A DNA stretch of 64,000 nt from Wolfiporia cocos (taxonomy: Eukaryota > Basidiomycota > Agaricomycetes > Polyporales > Phaeolaceae), in NCBI GenBank assembly GCA_029448655.1, contig JACCLO010000011.1, positions 2,294,001 through 2,358,000 on the forward strand, in the 5' to 3' direction. Positions 27,501 through 38,735 of the stretch are shown in pieces (position 1 is the first letter of the stretch; every line of letters begins with the position of its first letter). The position numbers and the translations under genes were made by a program. The notes beneath the pieces were generated by a model. That model ran no database searches. It saw only the letters and a program-made list of their open reading frames with translations, and was not told where the DNA came from.

Positions 27501-27729
27501 GACTTTTCGCTCACTCTCGGAGAGGGCCATGCTATCGGATCCATCCCCTTGCGCCGTTTTGTCGAGCTGAAGCGACAAGCTGATAGGTTAGTCGATCTGC
27601 ATAACTCTTCGCACTGCACATTGATTGGACCGAGCTACTAGATTGAGAACCGGATCCACTCTGCTGGTGAAAGTGCGCAACCGCGAAGGGGACATCTGCA
27701 GGGCGGCACACCTGGAAGTCCTGCCATGA
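24577..27729 (+). CDS. POP1: Pop1, protein subunit of RNase P and RNase MRP
   Basis: Pop1 is the largest protein of nuclear RNase P (5' processing of tRNA) and RNase MRP (rRNA processing). The N-terminus MPPKRKGD.. is basic. The hallmark POP1 block follows: PRHLRRRAASHDVRRVPSRLR, then RPKAKYHIPKRSRK, WLETHIWHAKRMHM and WGYRLAVTPTEKAFRPSHRAS. The central region has GPATVIWEP, VWIRVHPAV and RGMIVGFSVHDPRL. The C-terminal POPLD-like part has HGWTLIVPSGWAMPFFSSLIWTG, and the protein ends with GYVTTGDFSLTLGEGHAIG and LLVKVRNREGDICRAAHLEV. About nine introns are seen, one of which (24957-25008) uses a GC donor. The stop is TGA at 27727-27729, 212 bp from the converging borealin gene. Confidence 0.95.
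24957..25008 (+). other. GC-AG intron in POP1
   Basis: The coding sequence breaks at GTGCACG|GCAAGT and resumes after CACACAG. Joining these gives ..QSARSNATQRAWQQLPRHLRRRAAS, continuous with the POP1 hallmark. The donor is GC, with an otherwise strong consensus. Confidence 0.8.
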
Positions 27730-27941
27730 TTCCTTATGAGCTCGAGCCACAGCAGACCACTAAAGCGCCAATCAGTGTAATTGTCGGGTATAGATACACG
27801 GAGCACGCGAGAATATGATACAAGATAATACGCAGGTCTACCGAGTCTCTGCCAGAGCGGGAAAGCGTGTGTGACAACCAGAGCGAACGTATGAGGGGCA
27901 GAACAAACATCATAAAGACACCGACAACATTGCGTGCGCAG

Positions 27942-29324
27942 CTAGCTGATTTTCCATCGCTCGACCGCCGCCTGGATGAGCCTCGCCATGTCCTCCTTCG
28001 CCTGTTGCTTCGCGTCGTCTGAGATGGCCTGCAGCGCGTCGATCTCCGCCGGGGAGGTCTGCCACGGGTCGAATTCAAGGACATGGCCATCTAAAGTGGG
28101 CACAGACACGAGCGCAGAAAGCGCAGGGAGTGCACTCTTCTGCGCATCCTCGCCATTCTGCACGTCTTCTGCGCGAGATCCACTCGTGTTCGCGGTCGAG
28201 TTCGAGTTGGCGCGCGAGTGTGGCTGAGAGAGAGAGGACTGTCGGATGATGATGCTGCTCTTCTGCAGCCGCGGGCGCTTGCGCGCGGACTCGCCCTCGC
28301 TGCCTTCGCTCCCGTCGCCATCGTCGCCAGCGACCGTCTTGAGGTACCCATCGAGCCCAAGCTGGAATGGATTCTTCAGCGGGGAGCCATTGACGCTGAG
28401 CATGCTCTCATCCTTGCGCGGCCAGCGAGGCTGCGACGGCGGGAGCGAGGGATTGAAGACGTTGACGGATGGCGGCCGGGCGAGTTTGGTGTGCAGCGGT
28501 TCTGAGGGAGTCGGCAGCTTGGACGGCGTTGTGGCTCGTGGGGGTATACGGGGCAAGTGGGTCGGCTTCGAGGCGGCCGCTCGGTGAGGACTTGGTGAGG
28601 CCATCGCCGCTGATGGGATGCGCTGGAGCGTGCGAGCGTGCGCGCCATCAAATTAATCGCCACGATACGTGAATGTGGCATGCTACGCACCGTTCCAGGC
28701 GTTTTGGGCACCGCGAATCGGGGGCGCTGGGCACTACCCAGGCCGTTCGGATAGCCCACTTTCTTCTTGGGCGTGGCAGTCGTCGCAATCACAGTCCGCG
28801 CTGCACAACACGTCGACGCCAGCCGCACGCAGACAAAAAGAGCTCACATACCGCTCTTGACGCCCCTCGACGACTCGGCCTCCGCCTCCCGCGCGGCCGC
28901 CTGCGCGCTCGACTCTGCCTTCGCGTCCTGCTCGGCGACCCACTTGCGCTTGCGCGTGCTGCGGTCGGGCGCGTGCTCCTCCGCCCCGAGGCGGGCGCGC
29001 CGGAGGCCGCGCACGCACTCCTGCACGTCCCCGTTGTACCTGGCGAACTCGCGGAGCGTGATCCCGCGCACGTCGCGCGGCACGCGCAGGACGAGGCCCT
29101 CCTGGCGCATCCGGAAGTTCTCGAGCGTGTCCGCGAGCCATTCCTCGAACTGGCGCGTGCGGTGCGCGACTGCGCGACGCCCGCCCGGCGGGGTGGTGAG
29201 CGCCGCGTTGCGAAGTGAGGCGGGGCGGCAGGGCGGCGGACGTACCTTCGAGGTCGAGGTTCGCGAGGAGCTGCTCCTTCTCCTCGGCGGTGTATTTGCG
29301 CTGCTGGGGCGGCGTGCCGGGCAT
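27942..29324 (-). CDS. Borealin-like subunit of the chromosomal passenger complex
   Basis: Minus-strand exons begin at ATG 29324 (MPGTPPQQRKYTAEEKEQL). A GT..AG intron interrupts LDLE|VAHRTRQFEEWL, and two more introns precede the last exon that ends at 27942. The N-terminal ~95 residues match the borealin N-terminal helix (ANLDLEVAHRTRQFEEWLAD, LENFRMRQEGLVLRVPRDVR, ITLREFARYNGDVQE), which binds INCENP and survivin in a three-helix bundle and targets Aurora B to centromeres. The rest is Ser/Pro/Arg-rich and disordered, with TPKKKVGYP and RKRPRLQKS basic patches. The final 60 residues (VPTLDGHVLEFDPWQTSPAEIDAL, ARLIQAAVERW) look like a folded helical end, possibly the dimerisation region. This is longer than yeast Nbl1 and closer to animal borealin. 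Identification rests on the N-terminal helix. Confidence 0.8.
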
Positions 29325-31220
29325 GGCGCGGACGGGACGGGCGGTCAATGCGGTCGAGGATGCCAAATGCCAATTGGGTGTGGGCAAATTGGGCGCGTTT
29401 CTTGATGGGCGCTTAGTGACGCGTGACGCGTGACATGTCGCGCGCCACCGCGTGCCGCGAATTTCCTTTCCGAGGTCAGCGACGCTGTCAGGGCGCGCGG
29501 ACTTTGACCGCAGATCAGCGAGCCGCCAATACGAACAATGCTATTACTTTCGACGAGTCTCCGTTATGTAAGAAATCTCACCTACTCTCGCGACAATGGA
29601 CGTTCATTAATCAAGCAAACTCGCCGTGCGGCCGATGGCGAATTATTAAAGTGACGAGCATTTGATATGGGTTCTGTGCATCCCAACTCCTGGCGATCTC
29701 GGCGTACATCTTCCCTTCTCGACTCACGTCTCAATTTTCTGCCGTTCCTACCCAGATCAGCTGTGACCCCCACGAAAACCATCCGTGGATCTGTGCCTCC
29801 TCATTGAATATTTGCCCATTCTAATTATAGATAGCTAGGCACATGGAACACGACAAGGGGAGCTACGACTGCCCGAGAAGGGACATCATATTTCATACAC
29901 ACATTCTCACTCGTATATACCGGCCCCGTCTCCACAACGTGGGCGGGACAGGAAGGCGCCACTCGTAATGCCACCGATGTAGACGTCGGTGAGCGTAAAA
30001 GCTGCTCCCCATGACGAGGATCCGAATTTCACCAACCTAAATTCATGACGCGATGCGTTTTGAGTCAAAAGGACATGGCCGGCGCACGTGCCCATACCAC
30101 TGCTCACCAAGCCTCCCATCACAATTTGTAGAGGGAGGATTTGCGCTCGATAGATGTGGCATCCCGCCGATCGGTGTTCTCCCTCGCCATGCTTGCTATC
30201 TATCACTGATGCCCTGCAGTGTATGTCCCAGATGAAATGTCGGCTGCGGAACGTGGCCCGGCGATGATGCGCGTGTCCTCCGCTCACAATGTCTGTAAAC
30301 TTTTAGTGATTCCCGGACGTTGTCCGAAACTGATTGTCATACATTACGCGCTAGACGTCAAGGAGATATTATCTGCTCCACGTCGCCAGGTGAGAGAGGA
30401 ACGTACGCAACTAGGACTCGATCGACCGAGGAGAAGATCGTCCGGGAGCACAGCATTGCAGCAACTTCGCATGATCGTCTCGGACGGACATGGTGCGTGT
30501 GAACCGTTTTTGCACCGTTACGTTCAGCGTACGTTCAATCAGCGCAGACATCTGTGAGCTTGCTGGGTCTTGCCGGTATCGCCATGTATCAGGATATCTG
30601 CGTTGTTCATTTACTCGTCTTGTCGCCCGACGTGCGCACCGTGTGGCGGCCGGCATGTCAAGGTACCCGGAGATACAGGTGTTCGTGCGCCGTGCGTGTT
30701 CTTGCGACACGAAAACTAAGGCCACGTTGGTGTTCCTGCTCTCACGAACTCAATAGAAAGGATAACTGCGAGCGATATTGCTGATCATTCTTGGAGCCTG
30801 GCACTTGCCTGATTTGGTATCGCCGCCACATCCGTCATGCATCCAAGCTGTTCGGCTGCAGCATTAGTGCATGTGTATCAGCCCAGCAGCGTTGTGCGAC
30901 GGCCGCGCGCGACAGATCAGTCCGCCTTCGCTGTCGTGGCGACGCAGCGAGCTGGCGCAATACATTCAGGCCGGCCTAGCGCGGCGGTAGCAGCATCGGG
31001 CGATGTGTGCGCAGCCCCTGTGCGCAACTGGCCCAGGGCGATCAGCGTGAGCAGTGACGCACGCTTGGCGGCCGAGTGGGAGACAGTGAAGGTGCAGAGA
31101 GCGTCAGAGATGGGAGACAGAGATGGGAGACAAACAGGGGACAACAGGAGGCGGATGCGGCGAGCGAGCGAATTCATATCGCGTCTTGCTCTCGTCTATT
31201 TCAGCAGCCTCTCTCCAGGG
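29325..31220. other. Intergenic, 1.9 kb, shared 5' region of the borealin and AMPK-beta genes
   Basis: A divergent spacer. A minus-strand ORF (29907-30287, 126 codons) and a plus-strand ORF (30219-30557) show no domain and no splice support. An open frame runs into the AMPK-beta gene from 30837, but the myristoylation-type start at 31221 makes the upstream part 5' leader. Confidence 0.45.
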
Positions 31221-32858
31221 ATGGGGAACACCGCATCCAACCCCGTCAGCCAGCACTCCCCGTCGCCCGTCCGCCGTGCCCCCAACAGCCCCGCCCGCGC
31301 GTCGCCCTCGCCCTCCAGCCGCGTCCACCGCTCCCTCCGCCAGAAGAGGAAGTCCCTCGAGCTGCCCGACCTGGCGTCGCTAGCACTCACCCCCGCCTCC
31401 TCCCCCGCCTCGGTCTCCCCGCATGGGGCCTACCGCAGGCCTCGCGCATCGTCCCCCATCCCGATCCCCACCTCCGCGCAGCCGCCCCAGCCGTCCTTCC
31501 GCCCCCAGAACAACCTCCCCTCGGCCGCACACATCGCCTTGAAGGACCGCGACCGCGACCGCGATGAGAATCTGACCGCCAACTACCGCCCGAACGGCCG
31601 CCTCAAGGCATCCTACATCACGAGTGCGTACCCCTCGCGCTCCTTCGTGCAGGGCTCACCGCCGCAAGTGGAGCCGCTCAAGATCGACTTCGTCCCCGAG
31701 GTCGTGCACAGCACGCTCCCCCTCGCGCTCTCCAAGGCCGAGGAGGACGCGGGCAAGCTCGAGCCCGTCTCGGTCAAGATCGTGTACCGCGGCACCGGCC
31801 GCTCGGTCGTGCTCGCGCGCGCGGGCGACGACAACTGGCAGGGGCGCCAGCCGATGGAGTTCGATTCGAGCACAGGCCAGTGGTTCACGTACGTCTCGCT
31901 CCTCCCTGGCACGCACCACCTCAAGTTCATCGTCGACGACCAATGGCGCACCTCGGACGACTACCCCACCGCCGCCGACGACCGCGACGGCTCGCTCGCC
32001 AACTACGTCGCCGTGCAGGTCCCGTCCTCCGCCGCGTCGCCCGCGACCGTGCCACTCCCCGCGTCGAGCCCCATCTCGCCGCTCGCGAGCCCCGGGCACG
32101 CGCACGCGCCGCAGTTCAACAGCTTCTGGAGCGAGGGCAGCGCGCTCGCCGCCGAGGCCGCGCGCGCCGAGGCACAGTGGACGTCCGAGATCCCCGCCGC
32201 GCTCTCCGCCGCCGCCGCCGAGGAGGAGGCGTACCTCGCGTCCGCCGACAACAACCACGACTTCTCGTCCAACTCGTCCGCGTCTGCCGCCGTCCCCGTG
32301 CCTCCGATCCCGCCCGCGCCCGCGCTCCCGCGGCACCTGGACAAGCTCATCTTGAACGCACGCTCTGCGGGCGTCGGGGGCTCGCCCGTCCCCGCCGAGC
32401 GCGACCGCTCGCGCCGCTCCGGGCGATCGAGGCGCGAGAAGGAGCGCGTGCGCAACTCGGCGCTGGGCATGACCGTGGGCGAGGGCGCGGATGGCGAGCA
32501 CGCTACACCCACGCCGTCGCCCCTGGGCCTGCCCGTCGTGACCGCGTCGGGCACGGAGGTGGCTGCGGGCTCCGCGCCGCCCGCGCAGGAGAGGACGGGC
32601 GCAGGCAAGCTGGACGTCTCGGCGGGGCTCGCGGACGACGCGAGCGTGCTGCCGGTGCCGTCGCACGTCGTGCTGCACCACCTGAGCACGAGCGCGATCC
32701 GGAACGGCGTGCTCGCCGTCGCGAACACGACGCGGTACCGCAAGAAGGTGCGCGTTTCCTCTGCGCTCGTCTGCGCCGATCTTGATTTCGCGTGATGGGT
32801 GCTGATGGTGTGATCTGATGTGCAGTATATAACGACGATCTACTACAAACCGACATGA
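31221..32858 (+). CDS. AMPK/Snf1 kinase complex beta subunit (Sip2/Gal83 family)
   Basis: The scaffold and glycogen-sensing subunit of the Snf1/AMPK energy-stress kinase. Two exons, 31221-32747 and 32826-32858, give 519 aa. The ATG at 31221 is chosen because it yields MGNTASNP, an N-myristoylation signal as in animal beta and yeast Sip1/Sip2. A Ser/Pro-rich region follows. The carbohydrate-binding CBM48 module lies at about 188-270 (SVKIVYRGTGRSVVLA, DDNWQGRQPMEF, LLPGTHHLKFIVDDQWRTS). The C-terminal ASC/AMPKBI domain contains PPAPALPRHLDKLILN and ends with VVLHHLSTSAIRNGVLAVANTTRYRKKYITTIYYKPT-type residues around the last intron. The ASC domain contains a low-complexity insert of about 100 residues. 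The gene is very GC-rich, so long antisense frames appear; they are shadows. Confidence 0.94.
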
Positions 32859-33696
32859 GATATCGGCGATGACGACCACCCTCCCACGACGCATAGACTA
32901 CCCGCCTTGTGCTGAACGACAACCACGAATCCGTCGCGGGCGCGTCCACTGCCCCTAATTATTGGCCCAGTGCCAGATACTAGATGCGTACCCGATACAC
33001 AGCGCGTGCCGCGTGCCCGCCGTCGCGGTCTCCGCGGTGATCGTCGCGTGCTACATCTGTCGCGTGTGAGCGGAGCGCGACGGAAAGCCGAGCAGTATCT
33101 ATTCCCACCCGGATCCGTTGGAAAAGCGAAATCAAACTGTATCACACCCATACCGCCCGCGCGGACCCGCGTATTATATCCTATGTTCGCTGATCACCAC
33201 CACCGTCCACCGTTCCATCAAACATCCCGCCCTCCATCGCCTTCGTTCGACCGACGTGCTCGCGCGCGGCTGACTCCCTCGACAACTCCACATTCTTGGC
33301 CTGGATCCGAGTCGGACTCGCGGGAGTTCCCGTCCCCTTCATCATTCAAGTTGCGTATGGTCACTTCTCCCGCATGTTCTCATTTGTGCTCGATCTCATC
33401 AGCTGTCTCACTTTGCCTGTTGCACGACTGTCTGTTTTCAAGTCACGTTGATTACTCACTATGGCTACTGTCTTCATCGTCATGCTTGTTGTCGTCTGGT
33501 GCCCAATAGAATTAGGGTGTTGTTGCATTGGAATGGAAATAATTTGTAGCGGATTGATATATGATAGGAGGCGGCCGTTCGAGGCGCGCACCCCTTGCAC
33601 GAAGCGATACCCCTAGATGTCTTTTAGGCGCAAACGTACCGGCACATATCATAGCAATAATGAAAATGAAATCCATGCTACAATACAGCATCGCAG
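32859..33696. other. Convergent intergenic region, 0.8 kb
   Basis: Lies between the stops of the AMPK-beta (+) and eIF3i (-) genes. It contains a pyrimidine-rich segment around 33180-33480 but no recognisable ORF. Confidence 0.4.
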
Positions 33697-35142
33697 CTAA
33701 TCCGAGATCTCGAGGTCGCCGTACGGCTTCGCGCGGAAGTAGCTCTCGTCGAAGTGGTGCACGCGCACGAAACCGTCCTCTCCTCCCGACGCGAAGCAGT
33801 CGCCCTTTGGCGAGACCGCAATCCTAGATCGGCAAGGTCAGAGACTCGCTGTGGGTGCGCAGACGCAAACGCGTGGAGGACTGACGTGTTGATTGGCCCA
33901 AAGTGGCCTTTTACGCGCCCGACCTCCTCCTCGAAGATCTTGTGCCAGAACCGTGTCTCGAACTTGCCCTGCCGCAATGATGTCGTGGTCACGCTCATCG
34001 CGTCCTGGCCACCACCGAGGAGCACCTGCAAAATCGGTGAGCCAAGGAACCCATATTATGTGCAAAGGAGCAGTACATATGGCTTGCCCAGCGCGATCGC
34101 AGCACTGTTGAGCGGCGTCTCGGTCGAATATGTTTTGAGGACCACGAGTGTTCTTGTCTCGTGGAGCTGGTGTGGAGTAAGCGAGCAGCACAAGGACAAG
34201 GGAGAGTGTTCGCACTCGAGCGGTCTTGTCTTTGCTGCTGGTGATGAAGTACGAACGGTCTGGCGAGAGCTGCATGTCCGTGACGACGTCCATATGCGCG
34301 CGCTCATTCGACAGGATTTCATCGCCCGTGTTCGCATCGAACAGCGCGACCTTGCCCGACTCGTGACCCATCAGGATGACCCCCGGCGTATGCGCGAACG
34401 CGCACAGGGTCGCTTTTGAGCCAATGGGCGAGAACTCCGACACGGGCTCCTTCGACTCTGAGTGTGCCAATGGGAAGCGATGCGTTACATTGTCAGGGGA
34501 TCAGCGAGCGGGCGACAAACGGACGACGTACGATTGGTGCCATCGCCGTCCCGGTTGATGTTGAACACCCGTACGACGCCCTGGTACCCCATGCGCTGCT
34601 CGGTGATGCAGACGATCTGGTCGTCGTCCTCGCTGAAGGCGACGCGCTTGACCGCGGTGGGGAACTCCCAGACGTAGAGACACTTGCCCGTCTGCACGGA
34701 CCAGAGGCGCATTTCGTTGTCGGCAGATCCGCTGAGCAGGAATCGTGATTGTGCTGCAGTAGAGCATCGTCCCGCCAAAGAAGAGCGGTAGGGAGAGAAA
34801 CTAGTCAGTGCAAGAAGGCAGTAAAACTACAGCGGAACGTACAGTCGACGTCGATCGTCCACACCGTTCCGTTGTGCCCGTTATACGTTCCCAGCCGCTC
34901 TCCGTTATGCGTGAACCAGACGTTAATGACATGGTCTTTCGAGGCGGAAAAAAGCAGGTCGCCCTCGCGGTTGAACTTGATTTGGGTCAGCGACCGCTCG
35001 TGTCCTGCATTGAAGACCACAAGTTTAAGATATCAGCGGTATTCGGTGAATCTGAGCACGATCTAATGACCTTGCAAGAGAATGGGCCTCTGGGCTATGC
35101 GTTCAACTCATGCGCAATCATACAGAATGAAGCACGTACCAT
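33697..35142 (-). CDS. TIF34: Translation initiation factor eIF3 subunit i (Tif34)
   Basis: A seven-bladed WD40 protein of the eIF3 core, needed for 40S scanning. The spliced minus-strand product reads [18 protein letters not shown], with repeats [77 protein letters not shown] and [17 protein letters not shown], and ends [14 protein letters not shown]. These are the family repeats in order with near-textbook conservation. The start codon stands alone: ATG (35142-35140) is followed at once by a GTACGT donor, and the next exon begins AGGCCCATTC and is itself only about 19 nt before the next GT. No other ATG fits. It converges on AMPK-beta, and its 5' side faces the palindromic element about 500 bp away. 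Confidence 0.94.
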
Positions 35143-35412
35143 TTTAGATATCGGAGGGGAAGAGGGTGGGGAAGTAGCGGACTGCAGGGATATCTGAATG
35201 GATCTTACATACACTCCTCGACCATTTTCGATCTCGGCTTTTGCCGACTGCAGCGTTCGTCGCTGGATTAGGCAACTCATCTTGTTCATGATCTTACACT
35301 CCGCGAATCCTGGTGTCCTTCAGTATTCGGTGCTTCCCATTCTGAGCTTTCCTGTGCAGTTTCATGTCGAGTATCCGAGCAGTCCATTTTGCATACGTTG
35401 CATACGTTAGCA
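35143..35412. other. 5' flank of eIF3i
   Basis: The 270-bp upstream flank of TIF34. No TATA box or ORF of note. It abuts an unexplained minus-strand open frame that begins inside the palindromic element. Confidence 0.35.
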
Positions 35413-35841
35413 TTAAACACGAGCTGGTAGATCCTCAGGGAATACCCGACTCGCCATGGCCTGTCGCTTGTCGGCGAGCGAGCGTTTAACGTTGAAAGCG
35501 CCCGAATCCAGAGTGCTTAACCCTGGTACCGAAGCAAGCTTCTCATCAGTATTTGTAAGCGTAGAGACATGTATTCCCGAAAATGCTAGTGCGTCCCTTG
35601 TTGAAGCCGATAATTCTGGAAGAATATTGACACAAGGAAAGACAGACGGCAAATTGAGCTGCATTTGACAAGCTACATGTCTAGCGCCAACCGTACAAGC
35701 ACAGACCATTCGTGAAGCAGTAGCGTATCGACCCGCATAAGACTCTGCATCCAAGCAGTACGAGTACAGTAGAGATGAGGGGCCTATGCAAGAACGACCA
35801 TATCGGTAATTTGATCCCGAACCATCTCTGTAGGCGATCAC
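35413..35841 (-). CDS. Open frame reading out of the palindromic element into unique DNA (doubtful)
   Basis: A 142-codon frame starts inside the element's outer end (35841-35644), crosses its boundary and continues 230 bp in unique sequence. The element-derived part (YAGRYATASRMVCACTVGARHVACQMQLNLPS) is echoed in the two other copies. The unique part (LPELSASTRDALAFSGIHVS, DEKLASVPGLSTLDSGAF) has an ordinary protein-like composition but matches no family I know. It may be an exon fused to an element-borne splice site or chance; there is no splice or homology proof. Confidence 0.25.
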   Translation of the reverse strand: MIAYRDGSGSNYRYGRSCIGPSSLLYSYCLDAESYAGRYATASRMVCACTVGARHVACQMQLNLPSVFPCVNILPELSASTRDALAFSGIHVSTLTNTDEKLASVPGLSTLDSGAFNVKRSLADKRQAMASRVFPEDLPARV

Positions 35842-37591
35842 TCAAAGTCAGCGAGAGTCAAGTCGACGAGAGATGTAAACTTACCCGTAGAGAGGGACTA
35901 GCCCACAGAATAGGACCATCGACTAGCTCAGTCGATGCGATCTCACACAAGAATCGATGCCTCGTGCCTGAGGATGATGAGAGTCAGCAAAGGGGATGAG
36001 GGAGATCAGAGAATGTGGCAAACCTGGGCATCTCTGGCGCGAATGTCGATCGTGGCAAACCGTCGCCGACGACGACCGCAGACCCATGCTATGCATACAG
36101 TCCGCACTCCAACGGTGCGTTCTGCACAATCACTTCATGCTCCTGGCAGAGCCAGGCTCCAAGCAATAGGCGAGTGGCATCCGCGTCTCGAGATGCGCCG
36201 TGCAATCAAAAGAGGCGGGAGGGAGAGGGGGATAGTTGCATCCCGGATCGTGCGGACCAAGGACCTCGAGGAGTGTGCGGCTGGTCGCACATGAAGGCGA
36301 GATGCAAGAAGAGCGTAGACCCTTGTGACCGTGCTGACACTGTGAGAGGAGGGTGGCTGGTGCACTGATGACGAGAGTAGGCGGATGGAGGGTGGCATCT
36401 GCCCCTCAGAGCGCATCGAGCAACAAAGAGAGGCAGATCATGTGAGTATCCCGAGATTGTGCGGGCCGCGCGAGAGTGCGTCAGACTTGTCGCACATGAG
36501 GACGAGATACGAGGAGAGGCAAGGGTGAGATGGGGATAGTTGCATCCAGAGATCGTGCGGGCCGCGCAGGAGTGCGTCAGACTTGTCGCACATGAGGACG
36601 AGATGCGAAGAGCGTCGACCCTGATGACCGTGCTAACACTGCGAGGAGGGCGTCCGGTTGCACTGGAGACGGGGGTCGGATAGCGGTCCTCATCGAGGAC
36701 CTTTTGGGTTGGGTGTCGAAGGCGGCTGACCCGATCGCCAATGGTGGCCGCGGAGTCGTGCTTGTCCTAGAATCCGGGCCTCAGCGGCGCGCTCGGTGTC
36801 ACCGCTGGCTTCACTGCACCCCTCATGCCCCCGGCAGCCGACAGGCGCCAGACAGAGGGAAGGGGAGAGTGGACGACTGCCTCTCCCAGCGCGCCGTGCA
36901 ACCTGAGAGAGGCAGGAGGAAGAGAAGGGGGAGGTTGCTCCCAGGTCGTGCGGTCCGCGTGGCGTACGCGTTCGTCCGAGTCGGGTCGCTCTAGACGGCG
37001 GGAGCGGTAATCCTGTAGAGGCAGGATATTTTGGAGGGGGAGGTTGCTCCCTGGTCGGGCGGTCCGCGAGGCGTGTGGCGTGTGGCGTTCGTTAGTCGGG
37101 TCGCTCTAGACGGCGGAAGCGGGCGTCCTGGATCTGTGCGGACTCGAGGGGTGTCGCACTCGATGGCAGGATGATTTGGCATCCTAGTGACCGTGCGATG
37201 GCGCTGCCTGCACTGGATGACGAGGATGATGGCGATGAGGAGAGACCGTGCTGGCAACAGACTGGTAGTAGTAGAGTAGTAGAGGCGTCCGTCGGCACTG
37301 GGGGCGAGAGCGAGGGAATGCGGTAAGAAGGAAGGGGGGTAAGAGGAGATGGTGGCGGATTGAGAGGAAGTGCTTCGCCGAGGAATTTGGAGGAGTCCGC
37401 CAGCTTTTATGCTGTCTCCGGCTGAGGCTGACACGACCATTCACGTCCTTGGTAAGCTTCGTTTATTTTCATGTTGTTGTCCTGATTCTGATTCTGCCCA
37501 ACACCACTGGCCAGCCACCGCCCCGCAGTGGTTGACTACGATCGCAAGACGCTCCACATCGTGTCCGCCGCATTGTGGAGATCAGAAATCT
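35644..37591 (-). repeat. Left arm of the large inverted repeat
   Basis: The reverse complement of 38585-40552. From 36369 to 37591 I see no mismatch to the other arm. The first clear difference is at 36368 (A versus G). Further out there are small indels (for example a three-base gap near 36230) and a diverged patch near 36110-36180. The outer end starts around GACGGCAAATTGAGCTGCAT. Confidence 0.9.
36463..36604. repeat. Short tandem duplication inside the arm
   Basis: A unit containing TGCGGGCCGCGC, AGTGCGTCAGACTTGTCGCA and CATGAGGACGAGA occurs twice, about 90 bp apart, with a looser third relative near 36250-36310. The mirror image is in the right arm. Another degenerate pair (GGTCGCTCTAGACGGCGG at about 36984 and 37101) shows that the arm itself grew by local duplication. 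Confidence 0.7.
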
Positions 37592-38584
37592 TGATTACAT
37601 ATCTGCAGATTATTTAGATCGTTCAGACCTAGGCGCATTGTTCATCACGACAGAATCGAGGATAGCTGAGACGGCAACCGTGAACTTGCTTCCCGTGTCG
37701 TAATCCTCCCAAGCTCAGGCATTGAGATAATGGCTCATAGTATGGGCTGAATTCCTAGTGGGGTCCATACTCCACGTCTTAGGTCTATAGTGGATGTCGA
37801 TCGCGTCTGGAGCTCACGTTATACAAGTCAGCGTTTGAGGCTAACATCGGATGAGTCGGCCTGTTGTTGATGCCGGTTCGTATTGAAGAGGCTGGTACGT
37901 GTCAAAGTAGAGCCACAGGCCCGCTATCAAATTTAGCAATATTGTTACCTGTTGTACTTAGTGTTTTAGATAATCCAAAGGGACCAACTATCTCTAGTTC
38001 GCGCTTGCGCGATTGATGATATCTTGCCGGCGCGGACGGTTCGCTGACACTCGGGCCGGAGAGTCAATTAGCTTCCGATGTTAGGGGAAATTTCACACGG
38101 TATACGGTTATGATATGCAGAGCAGCTACAGGAACACAGTTGGTGCAGGCTTCAGTCGTAGCGATCCAGAATCTAGTGAGTTGGAATGGGAGCAGTAGAA
38201 GACAGTAGACGTACTAGACGAGACGCTCGCGACGCGTCGCGACGCGTCGACGCGGTTGAGCATTTTGTCACGTGTAGCGTGATTCGTGCCACTTCCCTTC
38301 GCCATCACACGCGTCCGCTACTAGCAGTTCGCCTTAGCTACTGAAGTTCACGTTATCCGAACGACTCAGCGGTGTCCTCTCATATGGCTAGGAGAAATAC
38401 AATGTCACCAGGAAAGAGCTGATAGCTGCTCTTACAAACCTCAAAGATACGGCAGTAGACAAGACGCTGGCGAGCTGCCATCAGTCAATGCGGACATTGT
38501 ATTGAGACAATCCCACTAGAATAAGGGCCAAGCGCATGTATATCAAAACTTCAAGACTATCCACAGACAATTAAGTCAAGATTT
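37592..38584. other. Spacer between the arms
   Basis: 993 bp of single-copy sequence with no meaningful ORF. It contains a compact CG-rich tandem (CGCGACGCGT units) at about 38227-38254. AT-rich stretches adjoin both arms. Confidence 0.6.
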
Positions 38585-38735
38585 AGATTTCTGATCTCCA
38601 CAATGCGGCGGACACGATGTGGAGCGTCTTGCGATCGTAGTCAACCACTGCGGGGCGGTGGCTGGCCAGTGGTGTTGGGCAGAATCAGAATCAGGACAAC
38701 AACATGAAAATAAACGAAGCTTACCAAGGACGTGA

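Noticed and set aside
30837..31220. Upstream extension of the AMPK-beta open frame
   Set aside because: Composition is not protein-like and the start at 31221 gives a family-typical myristoylation signal (MGNTASN).
31656..32894. 412-codon minus-strand frame
   Set aside because: Arg/Gly/Ala-rich antisense shadow of the GC-rich AMPK-beta exon; no domain.
36463..36604. Regularly spaced repeats in the arm, considered as CRISPR-like
   Set aside because: Only two close copies, no uniform spacers, eukaryotic context.
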